The notes: generated from the sequence alone by a model not told the origin. DNA of 64,000 nt from Sisyra terminalis (GCA_958496175.1 OY292275.1:14632001-14696000), one strand, 5' to 3'. Positions 39,615 to 51,634 are shown, numbered from the stretch's first letter. Numbers and translations are program-made.

Positions 39615-39666
39615 CGAGAAAAATCTTTCATCAAAGTTCATCACTTCTTTACAATGAAAATGAATG
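39609..39666 (+). CDS. candidate 58-bp exon with recursive-splice-type acceptor
   Basis: A CTAAT branch-point-like word sits about 25 nt upstream of aaaatttttgtttcag. That acceptor runs directly into GTAAGA, so CAG|GTAAGA is both acceptor and donor. The 58 bp downstream end in AATG|GTAAGAGT, a strong donor. Read in phase 0 the exon is open (VRREKSFIKVHHFFTMKMN) and ends in phase 1, which fits the start phase of the exon at 50650. A second frame is also open. It could be a recursive splice site inside a long intron, a small coding exon, or both. Confidence 0.4.
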
Positions 39667-41230
39667 GTAAGAGTAAATAGTTTGTTTATTCGTCGATGGG
39701 AAATTTTCATGCGGAAAAATATTTCTGAATATTTTTTTGACCGTTTACCTATTTCAATAGATATTAGTTATCTTAAACCTTAAGATTGTTATTTTTAAAC
39801 CAAAAATATTAGACTTCATAAAATTATCTATAAGAATCATGTTTTTAAGCTTTAAATATTCATTATTCCAAGAAATTGTGGCCACAAACAATTTCTAAAC
39901 ATTGTCCCCTACCAACTTCCGGGCAATTGTCCTTAACTAAAACTTTTTAAACTTGTTGGTCAAAATTAAACATTTTTTTTATATCTTATCTTGCCCAATC
40001 TAATCCAATTAAATATGTTTAAATATTACACTATTAATAACTTAAGTTTAAGTTATTTTAGTCATAAGAACACTATAATTTAATTTGAATTGCACAAATC
40101 AAGGTCTAACAATTATCAACTTACAAATATTTTCACTGATACTCTGATTGGTTTTAAATTTTACGGAATCTTCACTCGGTGACCTTTTTATTTTTTATTT
40201 TCTTTGATCCAAAAAAGTCAATTTTTTTTTAAGCTACAATAATGACTGTACAGTATACATAATTCGAGTTTTTTATTGTATATACTTAGGGGTTTATCTA
40301 TAACTTTATTCTTAAACTTCAAAAATGATTTAAAATATCTTTATTTTCTTCATTGTACTGGAAAGGTCTCCTAAGAGTTCTTCTGCATTCCATCTTAAAA
40401 GAACTATTGCGCTGCAGCGTTGTTTCTGAAATAAATCTCTGCAGGCAATTGGATATTTATGTTTATTTTCGCGCCCATATCCGGATGACTCAAAAAAGTT
40501 TTGAGTTTTAACCAAGCAAATTAAACGGTAGTCGTAAGACCAAAAGAGTTTCACCAAAATTGAGCGTACTCTGACGTAACAAACCCAAATGTATGGACCA
40601 TTTATTTGCTAAAATACATTCCTTGGTTATGGGGTTTTTGGCTGGAATTTATTTAAAAATATAAGAAAACCATTCAGCAAATGATTAAGAATGAGGACCT
40701 AAGGATCAAAGCTCTAATTTTTTAATAAAATTTTATTTTAAGTAAATTTTAATTAGTTAAGCAAAATATTATTTTTTTCTTCTACTAACTTCTTAATATA
40801 ACCCAATTTTGGCTTTAATGGTTCTATACATCATACGTTAAAGGTTGTTTCTGTTTCTTCCAAATTACTGTAATTCGAAACTTTCTTAATTTGATGTTAC
40901 GTTTTGCCAAAATTCCATCAATTCATTTACCCTTAAAACATCTTTACAAATTAAAAAAAAAAACATTAGAGTTATTGAATATTTCATCATTAATTAAAAA
41001 AGAGATTTTTCCACAAGAAAACCCATAACCTCTATGGAAGTTTTCTATCTTCTTTTCTAGTTTTATTAATATTTTTTTAAATTAAATAGGTTTTTATTTA
41101 TGTGACCTTATTTTGTAATGCCTAATTAATTTTTAATATATATTTTTCCTTCCTAATAGAGCTATTTTTGTTGAAAGTGGCTATAGTTCATTTCAAATAA
41201 ATATTATAATTTTTATGTCGTAATAACATA
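39667..41230. other. AT-rich spacer, nothing supported
   Basis: Noncoding AT-rich DNA. A minus-strand open frame at 40330-40557 lacks splice or homology support. Confidence 0.45.
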
Positions 41231-41509
41231 ATTTAAATTATTTTTCATATTTTTAATTATAATCACTCTACAACTACATGGTCATTAATGACAACAATAA
41301 TTTACAATGGGTACAAATGGTATTTAAGTATTCAGTTCATGAGTAACTTGTAAAAAATAAAATGGTTTTATAATTGAAAATGCATCTTGTTAAAAGCACA
41401 TATTAGCGGAATATTTGAGAGAAAAACATATTTTTCAATAAGAAGAAAATTCAGGTTATTTAAGATCTTTTTGTTTTTTATTTTTTATTTAATATTTTTA
41501 CTGTTCAAT

Positions 41510-41552
41510 TAGCTACGTTTCGTTACTAATCGTAACTTCCTCAGGCTTCTTG
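41510..41552 (-). ncRNA. hammerhead-like motif, left arm of copy D
   Basis: On the minus strand: AAGC, CTGAGGA, A, GTTAC-GATTA-GTAAC, GAAA, ACGT, A, GCT pairing with AGC. Position 7 of the core is G, a position known to vary in hammerheads. Stems I and II are perfect. Confidence 0.55.
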
Positions 41553-41709
41553 ATTCACAAAATTAAATATTTTTAATTTAAATTCAATAAATAAATTTAG
41601 TTAAATTTATTTATTTATTGAATAAATAAATTTAAAAAATTTAAACAATTTGAAATTTTAAATAAATTTATTTATTGAATTTAAATTAAAAATATTTAAT
41701 TTTGTGAAT

Positions 41710-41755
41710 CAAGAAGCCTGAGGAAGTTACGATTAGTAACGAAACGTAGCTAATT
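41710..41755 (+). ncRNA. hammerhead-like motif, right arm of copy D
   Basis: CTGAGGA at 41718-41724, A, GTTAC (41726-41730), loop gatta, GTAAC (41736-41740), GAAA, ACGT at 41744-41747, A at the cleavage position, then GCT pairing with AGC. Identical in core to the left arm. Confidence 0.55.
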
Positions 41756-42380
41756 GAACAATAAAAATATTAAATAAAAAATAAAAAACAAAAACATCTT
41801 AAATAACCTGAATTTTCTTCTTATTTAAAAAAATATTAAAGCTGAGATCTGAATTTTATCATATATTTTTTAATTTTTTAAGGAAATAATGAATAACTAG
41901 AAATATTTTCCAACAACGAAAATTTGACCAACAATTTGTGGAAACTTTAAAGTTAATAATTGGCCTACTCTTGATTTAAACCACTTTCAAAATAAATTAC
42001 TGAATTGTTTGATTATGTCGTAAAAACAGTGTAAAATAATTTTCAATATTTTTTTATTTATAATTACTCTACAACTACATGGTCATTAATGGCTTCAATA
42101 ATTTACAGCGGATTGAAATGGTATTTAAGTATTCAGTTCATAAGTAACTTATAACAAATTAGTTGGATTGATAATTCCAAAAACATCTAGTTTAAAGTAC
42201 ATATTAGGGGAATATTTGAAAAATAAATATAGTTTTTAGTTTTTTAAAGATATAAGAAACAACTGGAAATATTTTCCAGCAACGAAAATTGGATCATCAA
42301 TTTGTGAAAACTTAAAAGTTAAAAATTGGCGTACTCTTGATTTAAACCATTTTCAAAATAAATGACTGAATTATTTGATT

Positions 42381-45119
42381 TAAGGTGTTAACATGTTTTG
42401 TTGCGAGTAATTAAGTATTTGTTTAAATTTCATTGCTTATATATTTGGTGCGCTTCAATAAGAATTGCTCATTTTAGAAAAAAAATATATAATTTTGGTT
42501 CTTTTATTGTCTTCATAAAGAGGAAGAAGCTCCACGTATGTAATCGATATCGATTGCAAGTACATCACGCTAAAGGACGATAGGTACTTACTTCAAAAAC
42601 CGAAGCAATATATTTTTCTTCATTTCCTTTGTATTTCCGAAAGTCTTAAACCCAATTTCATCAAACCGCTGAGAAAAAAAGCTTTTATCAACATTTTTCT
42701 CGGAACTAAAATAAAACTGAAAAATATAAAGTTTTATTTCTCAAAAGTCCACGTATAAATCGTTCTCGTAATGTTTTATGACAATGCGACATTTATTTTC
42801 GTTTTAATACAAAAGCCACCAATCCACCTGCTCATTAATCATTAACACACTGTATTTACATTGTAACAGTAAATGTTTCATTTTATGAAGTCTTAGAACG
42901 CGTAAAAATTTGCGGTATAGACTTGAGTTTGATATTTCACCCTCATCAAGTATTTAACAAAGTGTTTGCCCCAATTTCGGTCACATGTGCCCTTATGGCT
43001 TCACAGCACTGAACGTTTGGGTATTTATTATCTATTTATAAATGAAAGCTAGTTAAAGCGTAGCTAAGAGAAATTTCTAACTCAATTATAATGCAAAATA
43101 AAGGAGAAAATTGCCAAAAGCTGTTTACCTGAATTAAAAGTAATTTTAACTTGAGAAAAGGATCAAACTATTCGGGAGCTGTTTTAAAAATTTAAGCCTC
43201 AAAATCCAAATGGGGCGAAAACTGTTTAAAAGCACAATAAAACCAAGTGACAAGGGACTATTTGAAACCGCTTAATTTTTTATCACCAGTTTTTATGTTG
43301 TCTATCAAAGTTTTATGTATTGTGTCCCGGATTGATTTTAACATAAAAATTGAAGAATAAATCAAGATTTTTTTTTTGGGAAAAAAATGATGTGTTAATA
43401 TTGAAAAGCTATTTTCATTGCTAGTCATCGACCGCCGTCACCTTAAGCTCCATTTGTAATTAGGAAAGCTCGTTATGAAACTAATTTATCACAGAGATCA
43501 CACAACATAGGTATGGTAGACAGTTCAAAAGTTCAGGGCAGGTGAAAACTTGATGTTGCTAATGGTAGTCAGGGGTTGTTGGGGTGGTTGTTTTATTTTG
43601 TAAACCACAAACAGACGAAAGCTTGATTGAAAAAAATCATTTGTAAATATTTCAACTTTACATTTTGTTGTGATTTAAAAGGAATATCCTCAATGAAAAA
43701 TTCGAAATCATTTATTTTGATTTCCATCAAATAAATAAACCTCTTCCCTTAATTCGTATCCCAAAATATTTAATTATCAGACACATTTTAAGATTCTTGT
43801 TAAAATTATTTTTTAATGAGAATATTATAAATTCCTATCATTTGATGCCAATATAAAACAATTTTCATTAAAACACTAAAACTATGACAAAACGGTTATC
43901 AGAGTTTTCTTATTTTGATTTTTCTAAAATAAAATTCCAGAAAAACTGTTTTTTTTTTTTCGATTCCCTGTTTTGTTTGTTTCCTTAAGCTTATAATTTT
44001 CATTTTATTTTTTATCCTTGCATTGTTTACATTTCAAACACGCCAATCCAAACTCAATTTAAATCTCTCGAAATTGAAACAAAAAAAAATAAGGGATGAT
44101 TTTGTATCATATGAAAAAAATACGTTTCTACCTTTATAAATTTTTAATGAATATTTCTTTTATTATATTTTATATTTTTTTTTTATTTGTAAGAGATTGA
44201 AATGAACCGATAAATAATTCAAATATTGTGTGATCAACGCAGTGGAAAATCTTGAACAATTATTTTCATAATTCATTATTTTAAGTTTATAACTTATTTG
44301 CATAGATAAGTTTATAATATTTATGGTTGCACAATAATATTTATAATTAACCATCTGCAATGTCGGTATTTTTTTACTTAATTTACATCATTAAATACCA
44401 GTTTCATACTGTAATCTTTGGATATATGTAATGCGATTGCATGAATCGGATTACCAGCTGAAACCCGCAGCTTCGCTTGAATAATTTAATATTATGTTGA
44501 CAATATGAGAGATATTGTTTAATATTATACTAATGCTCGTGAAATATGTGAATTATTTCATTCATTTTTTTCTAGTTTATTAAAATCATTTGTCTTTCCC
44601 AAAAATAAAAATTAAAACTTATTTTTTTCATTATAATATTTTGATGCATTATCTACATTATGGGATCAGCAATTTTATTGTTTTGGAACCATGTATTAGT
44701 CATTGGTTAAGACTTATTAAGTTATTTATTATTTTTAAAGAATGACTTTCTTCGTAATTGCATGAATTTCTGGACAATTGTAAAAATTACTGCAAAATCC
44801 GTTAAATAATCAACAAATATAAACTGTACATAAACTGAGAAAAGCGTTTTCCTTTTATCCTTTTATAAGTAATATGAATTGATTTAGTCAAGCTTCAAAT
44901 ATTTAATATTATATTTAATTTAAATATTTAAGAAAATTGGGTCAATTTTTCTATTTTGTTTTTTAAAAATATACCTTTAAGTTTAACTGATTATTAAAAT
45001 ACTAAGAAAAGTATTGGTAATCTAACTTAGCTAAAACTAACAATTAAATGTTATCATTTCTATCAATTAAATAAATAAATTTAAATGTAAGTTTAAAATT
45101 AAACCTATGTTTTTTACCA
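42381..45119. other. AT-rich spacer, nothing supported
   Basis: Noncoding AT-rich DNA. No gene, RNA or clear element could be supported. Confidence 0.5.
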
Positions 45120-45121
45120 TA

Positions 45122-46014
45122 AGGTATAGTCACCAAATTTTGTCCCCAAGCTTAATTTCGCCCCTTGGGTATCTTTTTTTCTAAATAACACCACCTAGTT
45201 TATATAATTTGAATTTAAAGTCAGTTAAGTCAGACAACCATTTCAAATGTTTAGCGGTGAAATGTTGGGTCTGTGTCAAGATATTTATAAAAATAAAAAA
45301 CTTGTCAAGGTAAGTTTTTGATTGAAATACTATCGATAAGGTTTAAATGGTGATGTTCTTGAATTATTTAAACGAAATTTTGCCAAAATTTGATGTTATC
45401 GCTTAAAATTAAATCGATTATATTTTCATTTAGGTTATGACATGCGTTTTTGGTTGAATACATGTTGTCAACACAACTGGCAAATTCCTAAAATCGCCCC
45501 CTTACATAAGCCTAATATCGCCCCCGGGACGATATTGAGATTACTTCGTTATTCGGCAGTTGTAGTTTTTCAACAATCATTTTTTCAATAAAATATTTAG
45601 TGTGGACGAAACAGGGATCAGCACCATGATGAAATGGGAGAAAAGTGGATTGGATGCACAAAATGTTTCCAATGGATGCATGAGGGTTGCGTTGAAAATT
45701 AAGGGCCTAACTTTATCTGTTCAATTTGCTTAGAGAATTAAAATTACTTAAAGTTTAAACTATAGGTACATCAATGATTAATAAGTTGGATTATATATTG
45801 TTATTATTATGATTATACTAATAATTATATATTGTTAAAAATATAGTTTATGTTTATGTAAGTCCTGATTATTGTGATCTCAATATCGTCCCCGGGATGT
45901 AATTAGGTGCCCAAAAAATTATTTTCAGAATGTCTACTTTTTTGTAAAGAATATTTTTGTATAAATAATAAAAAAAAAATTTTTCAAAAAGGGGACGTTA
46001 TTTGGTGACTACCT
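45122..46014 (+). mobile_element. internally deleted pogo-type DNA transposon
   Basis: Terminal repeats aggta(ta)gtcaccaaa (left) and the inverse tttggtgactacct (right) are flanked by TA (45120-45121, 46015-46016). The inner ends also pair, with tgtcccc / ggggac. The internal coding relic joins the first catalytic block of a pogo/Tigger transposase to its C-terminal zinc finger. The 893-bp length means that most of the transposase is deleted. Confidence 0.7.
45585..45738 (+). pseudogene. pogo-type transposase relic: VDETGIS block fused to PHD-like finger
   Basis: The frame FNKIFSVDETGIST (to about 45625) matches the first catalytic Asp block typical of pogo/Tigger DDE transposases. It runs, with a one-base shift, into HDEMGEKWIGCTKCFQWMH (45622 onward), EGC and FICSIC. 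Here the C-x2-C, H-x2-C and C-x2-C spacing matches the PHD-like finger found at the C-terminus of many insect pogo-type transposases. A stop interrupts the finger. The junction marks the internal deletion. Confidence 0.7.
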
Positions 46015-46016
46015 TA

Positions 46017-48942
46017 TTGAAATTATTTCACTTTACAAGTTCGCATTAAATACAAATTATTTTCTTTTAAACTTCAGAAGTGTGATTTCATACTTAAAAC
46101 TTCATTATTTTTTGTAGCAAATAAGTAAAATAACAACCAGTAAATAGAAAATCAAAATAATATAGCAAAAATAAACATAAGTGTGTAGAAAGTGAGTACT
46201 TTCTACACGGTAACAAAAAGAATACTATTTAGCCAGTTTCAAACAATGCGAAAAATGAACATATTCAGGTTTTCAATTATCTTTCAATTATTTGGCACTT
46301 GAGTTGGGAAGATTGGACATTATGCAGATATTTGTTGTATAATTTAGTACTTCGAATTTGCTATAAAAATTAGAATTTCGATGAATTTTGAGAATATACT
46401 TTGTAGCGACATGATTATTGCATTTATAAGCAAAAATAATTTACAAAATCTACCAAAAGTTTTCTTAAATTTGAGTGTTAAAGAACGAAGCCAATACTCC
46501 ATATATGGCAAGTGTTTACGCGAAAAAAAATTTAAACTACTTTTGTAGTCTTATATACATATTTTTTTTTGCAATTTTCTAGTGGAACTTAAATACCATA
46601 AATACCACTTTCAAGGATGAAACCTTTAGATTTGGATTATTTCAATTTGCATTTTTTGTTTTTTTTTTTTTATTTTGTTCTTAGTTTAAAAGTACCTAAG
46701 TTTTACTGATATAAATATAAACCATTTTGATAGTCCTCAACCACCTCAAAATGTAAGAGAAACCTTTCTTTACAATGCCTAATAATAAAACATCATATCA
46801 TATAAATTCACGATAATTTTAAAATTTTAAGCATAAACTATAGTAAATTGAAGTAAATCAAAGCTTTTAAAATATTTGTTCTAAATTATTTAATATTTTT
46901 TTTTTGTGGAATTTAAAGCAATTTAATGAATCCTTATTAACTTCTTCATTTCAAATGAATTCCATCTAAAATAAAAATTAATTTCGTAATTACTTTTGTT
47001 TTTATCGTTGAATAGAACAAAAGGGTTTATTGTTTGAAACTATCTGATATTCAGTTAAACTTTTGCTGTCTAAAAATCTATAATTCTTTGTTCATTTTCT
47101 TACTCCGTTATAATTATTTAAAGCTTTGAATTAAGTGTCCAGACTTACACTTGCTTTTTTTAGAAATTTATTTGCTCTTTTTTACACAAAGAACACAAAT
47201 TATTAACAACAAAGATAGAAATTGTAATTAAAATTACACTTACACAGTTATCCATTGTATCAGTCCTGCTATACAATTAAGTGTAAGACTTATAACGTTA
47301 GTACAAAGAGATTATAATATTTCCACCTAAAATAATATCCCGCTACAATAGTACGAAGTACTAAAGTACTTTAAATGCAATGCATTGACCTTTGGAAAAA
47401 AAATAAAAATAAATGAATTTTCACACAATGGAAACGTCTGGTGTTGAATTTATTCAAATTTGGGAAATTTACTACAAAAAATCCTTTTACTGAAATTGAC
47501 AAGACTTTTTTTTTGATAGATTTTTTGTGAATGCAATCACACAAAATATCAAATATTTGGCTTTTTTTACCAATAAAAAATTATGGGGGAAAAATGAATG
47601 GGAATATTGAGAAAACATTATATTTTTTATGAACAAGAAAGAATCTTTAAAACATAATGTGAATTGTGAACTTTGTTGAAGAAAGTCGGGGCTGTGAATC
47701 AAAGCTCGGTTTGATTTTTTAATAAACAACATTTCCATCGAGTCATGAATATTTCTAATTTGCATAACCTAATTTCATCAATTTAATCGAAAATGACCCC
47801 TTGTGATCGATTATCTTTCATTCTATCTTAGCCGTTATCGGTCACATTGAATTAACATTCACCTACGTTAATAGCGTTCAGATTGAGCTTGAACAAAATT
47901 TCACATTAACTAAAACGAAGCCTTATCTCAATTCTCAGTCTACAAACTCCAATGACTAAATCTTCTAGTTTCTTCAATTCGAACGAATAGAAAATCTTCA
48001 ATTATCCTCACTTACTTGTAACGTTCATTCTTCTGTCTTGTCTAAAAACTTATTTCAAAAAAGTAATCCACGTTCTGTAAATCTCCAGATAATTTACTGC
48101 AGTCGACGAACTCGAAAAAAGCAATAGTCTCCAAAGAAACTTAATCAGTTATTGACACTATAACATTAACAAAATCGGTTTAATGTACTTACATTTTTTT
48201 CCAAAGCCAATTTTTTCCATCGAAAAATCACACATCTTTTTTATCTAATCTTCAACAACTTAAATCCTATCAATGCTTTTTTAAATTATAAACGTTGACA
48301 ATTTAGTTTCCCAGCAAATTCAATTTGTTTCAAAGGATTTTCCAGAGATCATTTTCATCTTTCGTGTATGCACCATATTAAAATATTTAAATAAATTCAA
48401 AGGAAAATTCAAAACTTTTTCCGGCTCGAACAAAAAACCTCTTTTTTTGTTTTGTTTCGGTACATTATACCAATATCCTTTGAGTAGGTGATGCCAAGGA
48501 TGGTAATTCAATTTTTTCTATTAAATAAAAGCATCTCGGAAAGTAGAACAAACACAAGACCGAAACTTGAAGAATGTATGCTGAATTATTCTCTAACTTC
48601 CCTCATTACTACTTTGATAACAAGATTGAAAGTTTCTGTTAACCAAACTCTAAAAAGTTAACCATTTTCTGATACAAAAATTTTGCTTTAGTTAAGCATT
48701 GTGTTAGTGCATAGAAAAAAAAAATACTAAGTTTTTCTCTTTTTCAAGTTAATGTGGGTATTCTTCTATGTAAGAGTATAATTTATTAAAGTCTATTAAA
48801 ATCTACATTACCAATATTTTTGCAGCATTAATAGCTCAACATTTGTTTCATTCATTAATGGGTATAATCCGTTAATGATAACTTTACCAACCAATTGAAT
48901 GATTATTTATATATCCATGTTGTTTAAGTCCTTGCTTTTTTA
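46017..48942. other. AT-rich spacer, nothing supported
   Basis: Noncoding DNA. A minus-strand open frame of 92 codons (47487-47765) is Phe/Lys/Ser/Ile-rich and unsupported. Confidence 0.5.
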
Positions 48943-49005
48943 AATATAATAATTAAATTGTGGGTAATAAGGACGAAGCTTCTTGTGGAATATTATTTAT
49001 TTTAT

Positions 49006-49045
49006 CGCCAACGTTTCGTCAGTCATTCCTGACTTCTTCAGGGCT
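49006..49045 (-). ncRNA. hammerhead-like motif, left arm of copy G
   Basis: On the minus strand: GCC, CTGAAGA, A, GTCAG-GAATGA-CTGAC, GAAA, ACGT, T, GGC pairing with GCC. Both stems are perfect but differ in sequence from the other groups. Confidence 0.55.
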
Positions 49046-49189
49046 CTATAATGAAAATACATAACATTTAAAAAATAGCGACACATTATTGTAAAAATTA
49101 CAATAATAATAATTACAATAAAAAAGTAAAAAAATAATTTTTACAATAATGTGTTGCTATTTTTTAAATGTTATGTTTTTTCATTATAG

Positions 49190-49229
49190 AGCCCTGAAGA
49201 AGTCAGGAATGACTGACGAAACGTTGGCG
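49190..49229 (+). ncRNA. hammerhead-like motif, right arm of copy G
   Basis: GCC at 49191-49193, CTGAAGA at 49194-49200, A, GTCAG (49202-49206), loop, CTGAC (49213-49217), GAAA, ACGT (49221-49224), T, GGC (49226-49228). Complete and identical in core to the left arm. Confidence 0.55.
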
Positions 49230-49283
49230 ATAAAATAAATAATATTCCACAAGAAGCTTCGTACTTATTGCCCACAATTTAAT

Positions 49284-49287
<4 letters not shown>

Positions 49288-49330
<43 letters not shown>
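49288..49330. repeat. (TA)n microsatellite
   Basis: A TA run of about 42 bp between copy G and the MITE. It continues as taatatataa on the far side of the MITE. Confidence 0.9.
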
Positions 49331-49334
<4 letters not shown>

Positions 49335-50160
49335 GTTTTTTTTTCTGGGACTATTATATTTTTTTTGCTCCCATGTCGAAATTTTGTTGGAAATACTTCA
49401 AAAAAAAATCCCTGAAAGTTTGAGCTCTTAATATTAATATTAAGTATTCGCTCACAGCGTGTGAATATTTTCCATTTAAAATACACGTAAACTTTGATTT
49501 TTTTTCAAAAATTTGTATAGCTCAGCGGCATTTTATGGTATTGCCTCGCTCAAAATCGGGATTTTTTTACAATTGTATGCTCTACAAAAATGCCTATTGC
49601 GGCAAAATCGTAATTTACACGGGCGAGGTAGTACGGGTCACTAAGCCTTGATTTTTCATAGATTTCTCGTTTTTCTCTCAGTTACTCATGAATTACAAGA
49701 CCTACAGAAAAAATGTAAATGTCAAATTTATAGGAAATTTAATTTCCTACAAAAAAGTTTCAGAAAACCAAATTGCTAAGATCGATATTTCTCGAGATAT
49801 TCAGCCTTGAATTTCTCTTACTATAAAATTTTAGGGGTTATTGAGTAAAATTTAAGAAAATATTGATTTTTTATTCCTTATTAAAAATTATTAAAAATAG
49901 GCACTTTTGTAGAGCATACAATTGTAAAAAAATTCCGACTTTGAGCAAGGCGATACCATAAAATGTCGCTGAGCTATAAAAATTGAAAAAAAAAATCAAA
50001 GTTTACGTGTATTTTAAATGGGAAATATTCACACGCTGTGAGCGAGTACTTAATACTAATATTAAGAGCTCAAACTTTCAGAGATTTTTTTTTGAAGTAT
50101 TTCTCACAAAATTTCGGCATGGGAGCAAAAAAAAAATGATAGTCGCAAAAAAAAACACCC
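49331..50160. mobile_element. MITE with about 270-bp terminal inverted repeats
   Basis: The ends gggtgttttt and its inverse are flanked by TA. Arms at 49331-49600 and about 49895-50160 match closely (for example agcatacaattgta, ttttatggtattgcc-like, cgctcacagcgtgtgaat). Each arm keeps an open frame of about 60 codons with the same translation pattern (FTRCER, FRHGSKK). I take this as conserved arm sequence and not a gene. TA target use points to a Tc1/mariner-type donor. It is inserted in the microsatellite beside copy G. Confidence 0.7.
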
Positions 50161-50640
50161 TAATATATAATCAATAACAATAGATACATCCTTACGGATA
50201 AAAAAGTTATTATATTTGAACGATTAACTGTTGTTTAGATACAAGTTAAAATCAATTGGCAAAAATTAAATCTTGTAATTACAAGTAGCTAACAAAACGT
50301 TGCCAATAAAAAACTATTTTGCTAGACTACTAAACCAGTACCTACGTAAAATTTACGTCTTACGATAAATTCCTTTATTATATTTTTTTATTAAATTATT
50401 CACGATTATTATTCTTTAGTCAGTAATTTTTATCAAATTTATGTAATTTAGACAAAAAAATATGGGTTAATAATAAATTTTAACGCTATGTTTTATCGGA
50501 GTTTGCCAACTCTTTTAAATGCATTAAGGGGTTATACTTAGTTTTAAATCTAAAACAGGTTTTTTTTCAGATTTTCTTTTTGTTAAGACGCATTCTTTTA
50601 TACAAATACATCTTTAATACAAAAATATTGAGTTTCCTTT
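50161..50640. other. AT-rich spacer, nothing supported
   Basis: Noncoding DNA up to the acceptor of the exon at 50650. Confidence 0.45.
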
Positions 50641-50649
50641 CTCCTGTAG

Positions 50650-50767
50650 ACGATCTCATGATGAGTCTCCGCAAAAAAGTACCTTATGGTGAGGAAGATG
50701 TCTCTGGTGCAAATTATCTGATTTTAAAAAAAAACGGAGGACCTATTTTTTGGATAGATGAATACAG
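50650..50767 (+). CDS. candidate 118-bp internal exon, protein unknown
   Basis: The strong acceptor tttcctttctcctgtag precedes 118 bp open in one frame, and TACAG|GTAGTA ends it. The peptide is mixed and protein-like (SLRKKVPYGEEDVSGANYL, then NGGPIFWIDEY), unlike chance translation of AT-rich DNA. The exon starts in phase 1 and ends in phase 2. The candidate exon at 39609-39666 ends in phase 1, so the two could be consecutive, with a GAC codon across the junction. I do not recognise the family. Confidence 0.55.
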
Positions 50768-50789
50768 GTAGTAAAAGAAGAATTAATTA

Positions 50790-51630
50790 AAATTTTGGTA
50801 TTTGACAAAATGGTGCCTTCCCAAAAAAAAAAAAAAAAAAAACGATTTTTCGAAAAAAATCACTCTTTGAAGAGGCTTGAAAAAATTGAAATTATTGCCC
50901 AAAATCATATTCCTTTGTTCATTATCTGAGGAAAGAAGGAAAAAGAATAGGCACCTAAAAGATTGAATATTAATTTAAAAACAATTGGTTCAGTCGTTTT
51001 AGATAAATTTTCCTCACCAATTTTGGAAACACCTTTTCGAGAAAAACGCGTTTAAAGTTTTAAGGGATATTTCACTTAGATTTACACATAGTTTAAAAAA
51101 TGTTTTCTACTTACCACGAGCCATCTATTCAAAATCCACAAAAATTTACGGTACGAGGGCTACATTTATCATAAAGTATTGCAATTTTAAAACCAATTCC
51201 CCGTTGTGATGCTGTTTCTATATCGGGTCACTACACAATGTACATTGTACATATGGTATTTACTTACAGCTGCAAACATTGAAATACAATTTTACTAAAT
51301 AGTACCTGAATTTAATTCAAATTTCCATAGAATATACTTAAATATATGTACATTCGGAAATTGCAACAAATAAGAGATCGATTTATGAAAATTCAAAGTA
51401 GGCATAACCCCTTAATGAAAGTGGCTCCTTTTGATATTTTCATAGGACTATAATGATCAACAAAAATCAAAAAATTATTAAAATTATTAAACAATTAAAA
51501 ATGCGTTTAAAAGATAATTAACTTATCGAAAAATTAAATCATGTAAAATATAAGATCAAACCATCATCGACTCAAGTAGCGATTCCTCGTGATTCGGTTA
51601 TATACATAACAATCGAGATATCAATTTATT
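50790..51630. other. spacer, nothing supported
   Basis: Noncoding DNA with a poly-A run near 50825. No feature could be supported. Confidence 0.45.
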
Positions 51631-51634
51631 TTTT

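Larger units (their letters stand above)
41436..41862. mobile_element. Penelope-like inverted-repeat element (copy D)
   Basis: Arms open with agaagaaaattcaggttatt and close with the inverse near 41825. The interior is AT-rich and itself palindromic (attaaa/tttaat words). A tail with ctgagatctgaattttatc is on the right only and matches the left tails of copies C and E. The 8-bp repeat atattttt flanks it (41428-41435, 41863-41870), corresponding to atagttttt in the empty copy near 42230. Both arms have the CTGAGGA version of the motif. Confidence 0.7.
41231..42380. repeat. tandem duplication of about 348 bp, one copy carrying copy D
   Basis: Copy 1 (41231-42013) and copy 2 (42033-42380) share ctctacaactacatggtc, ggtatttaagtattcagttc and actcttgatttaaacca in the same order. 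Copy 1 is interrupted by the inverted-repeat element D. Removing D plus one 8-bp duplication leaves 348 bp, the same length as copy 2. Confidence 0.8.
48943..49290. mobile_element. Penelope-like inverted-repeat element (copy G)
   Basis: Arms share aattaaattgtggg, cgaagcttcttgtggaata and gagccctgaagaagtcag in inverted orientation around an AT-rich centre (about 49105-49140). The right end runs into a TA repeat in which a separate MITE is inserted, so target duplication and tail cannot be read. Both arms carry the CTGAAGA version of the motif. Confidence 0.65.

Noticed and set aside
40330..40557. 75-codon open frame, minus strand, fairly protein-like
   Set aside because: No start context, splice sites or recognised family; other frames are equally plausible.
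42938..42950. ccctcatcaag, resembling the inverse of the ribozyme core
   Set aside because: No GAAA half, no stem II and no partner arm nearby.
49286..50177. Two frames of about 65 codons in opposite orientation
   Set aside because: They are the two inverted arms of one MITE and not a gene pair.
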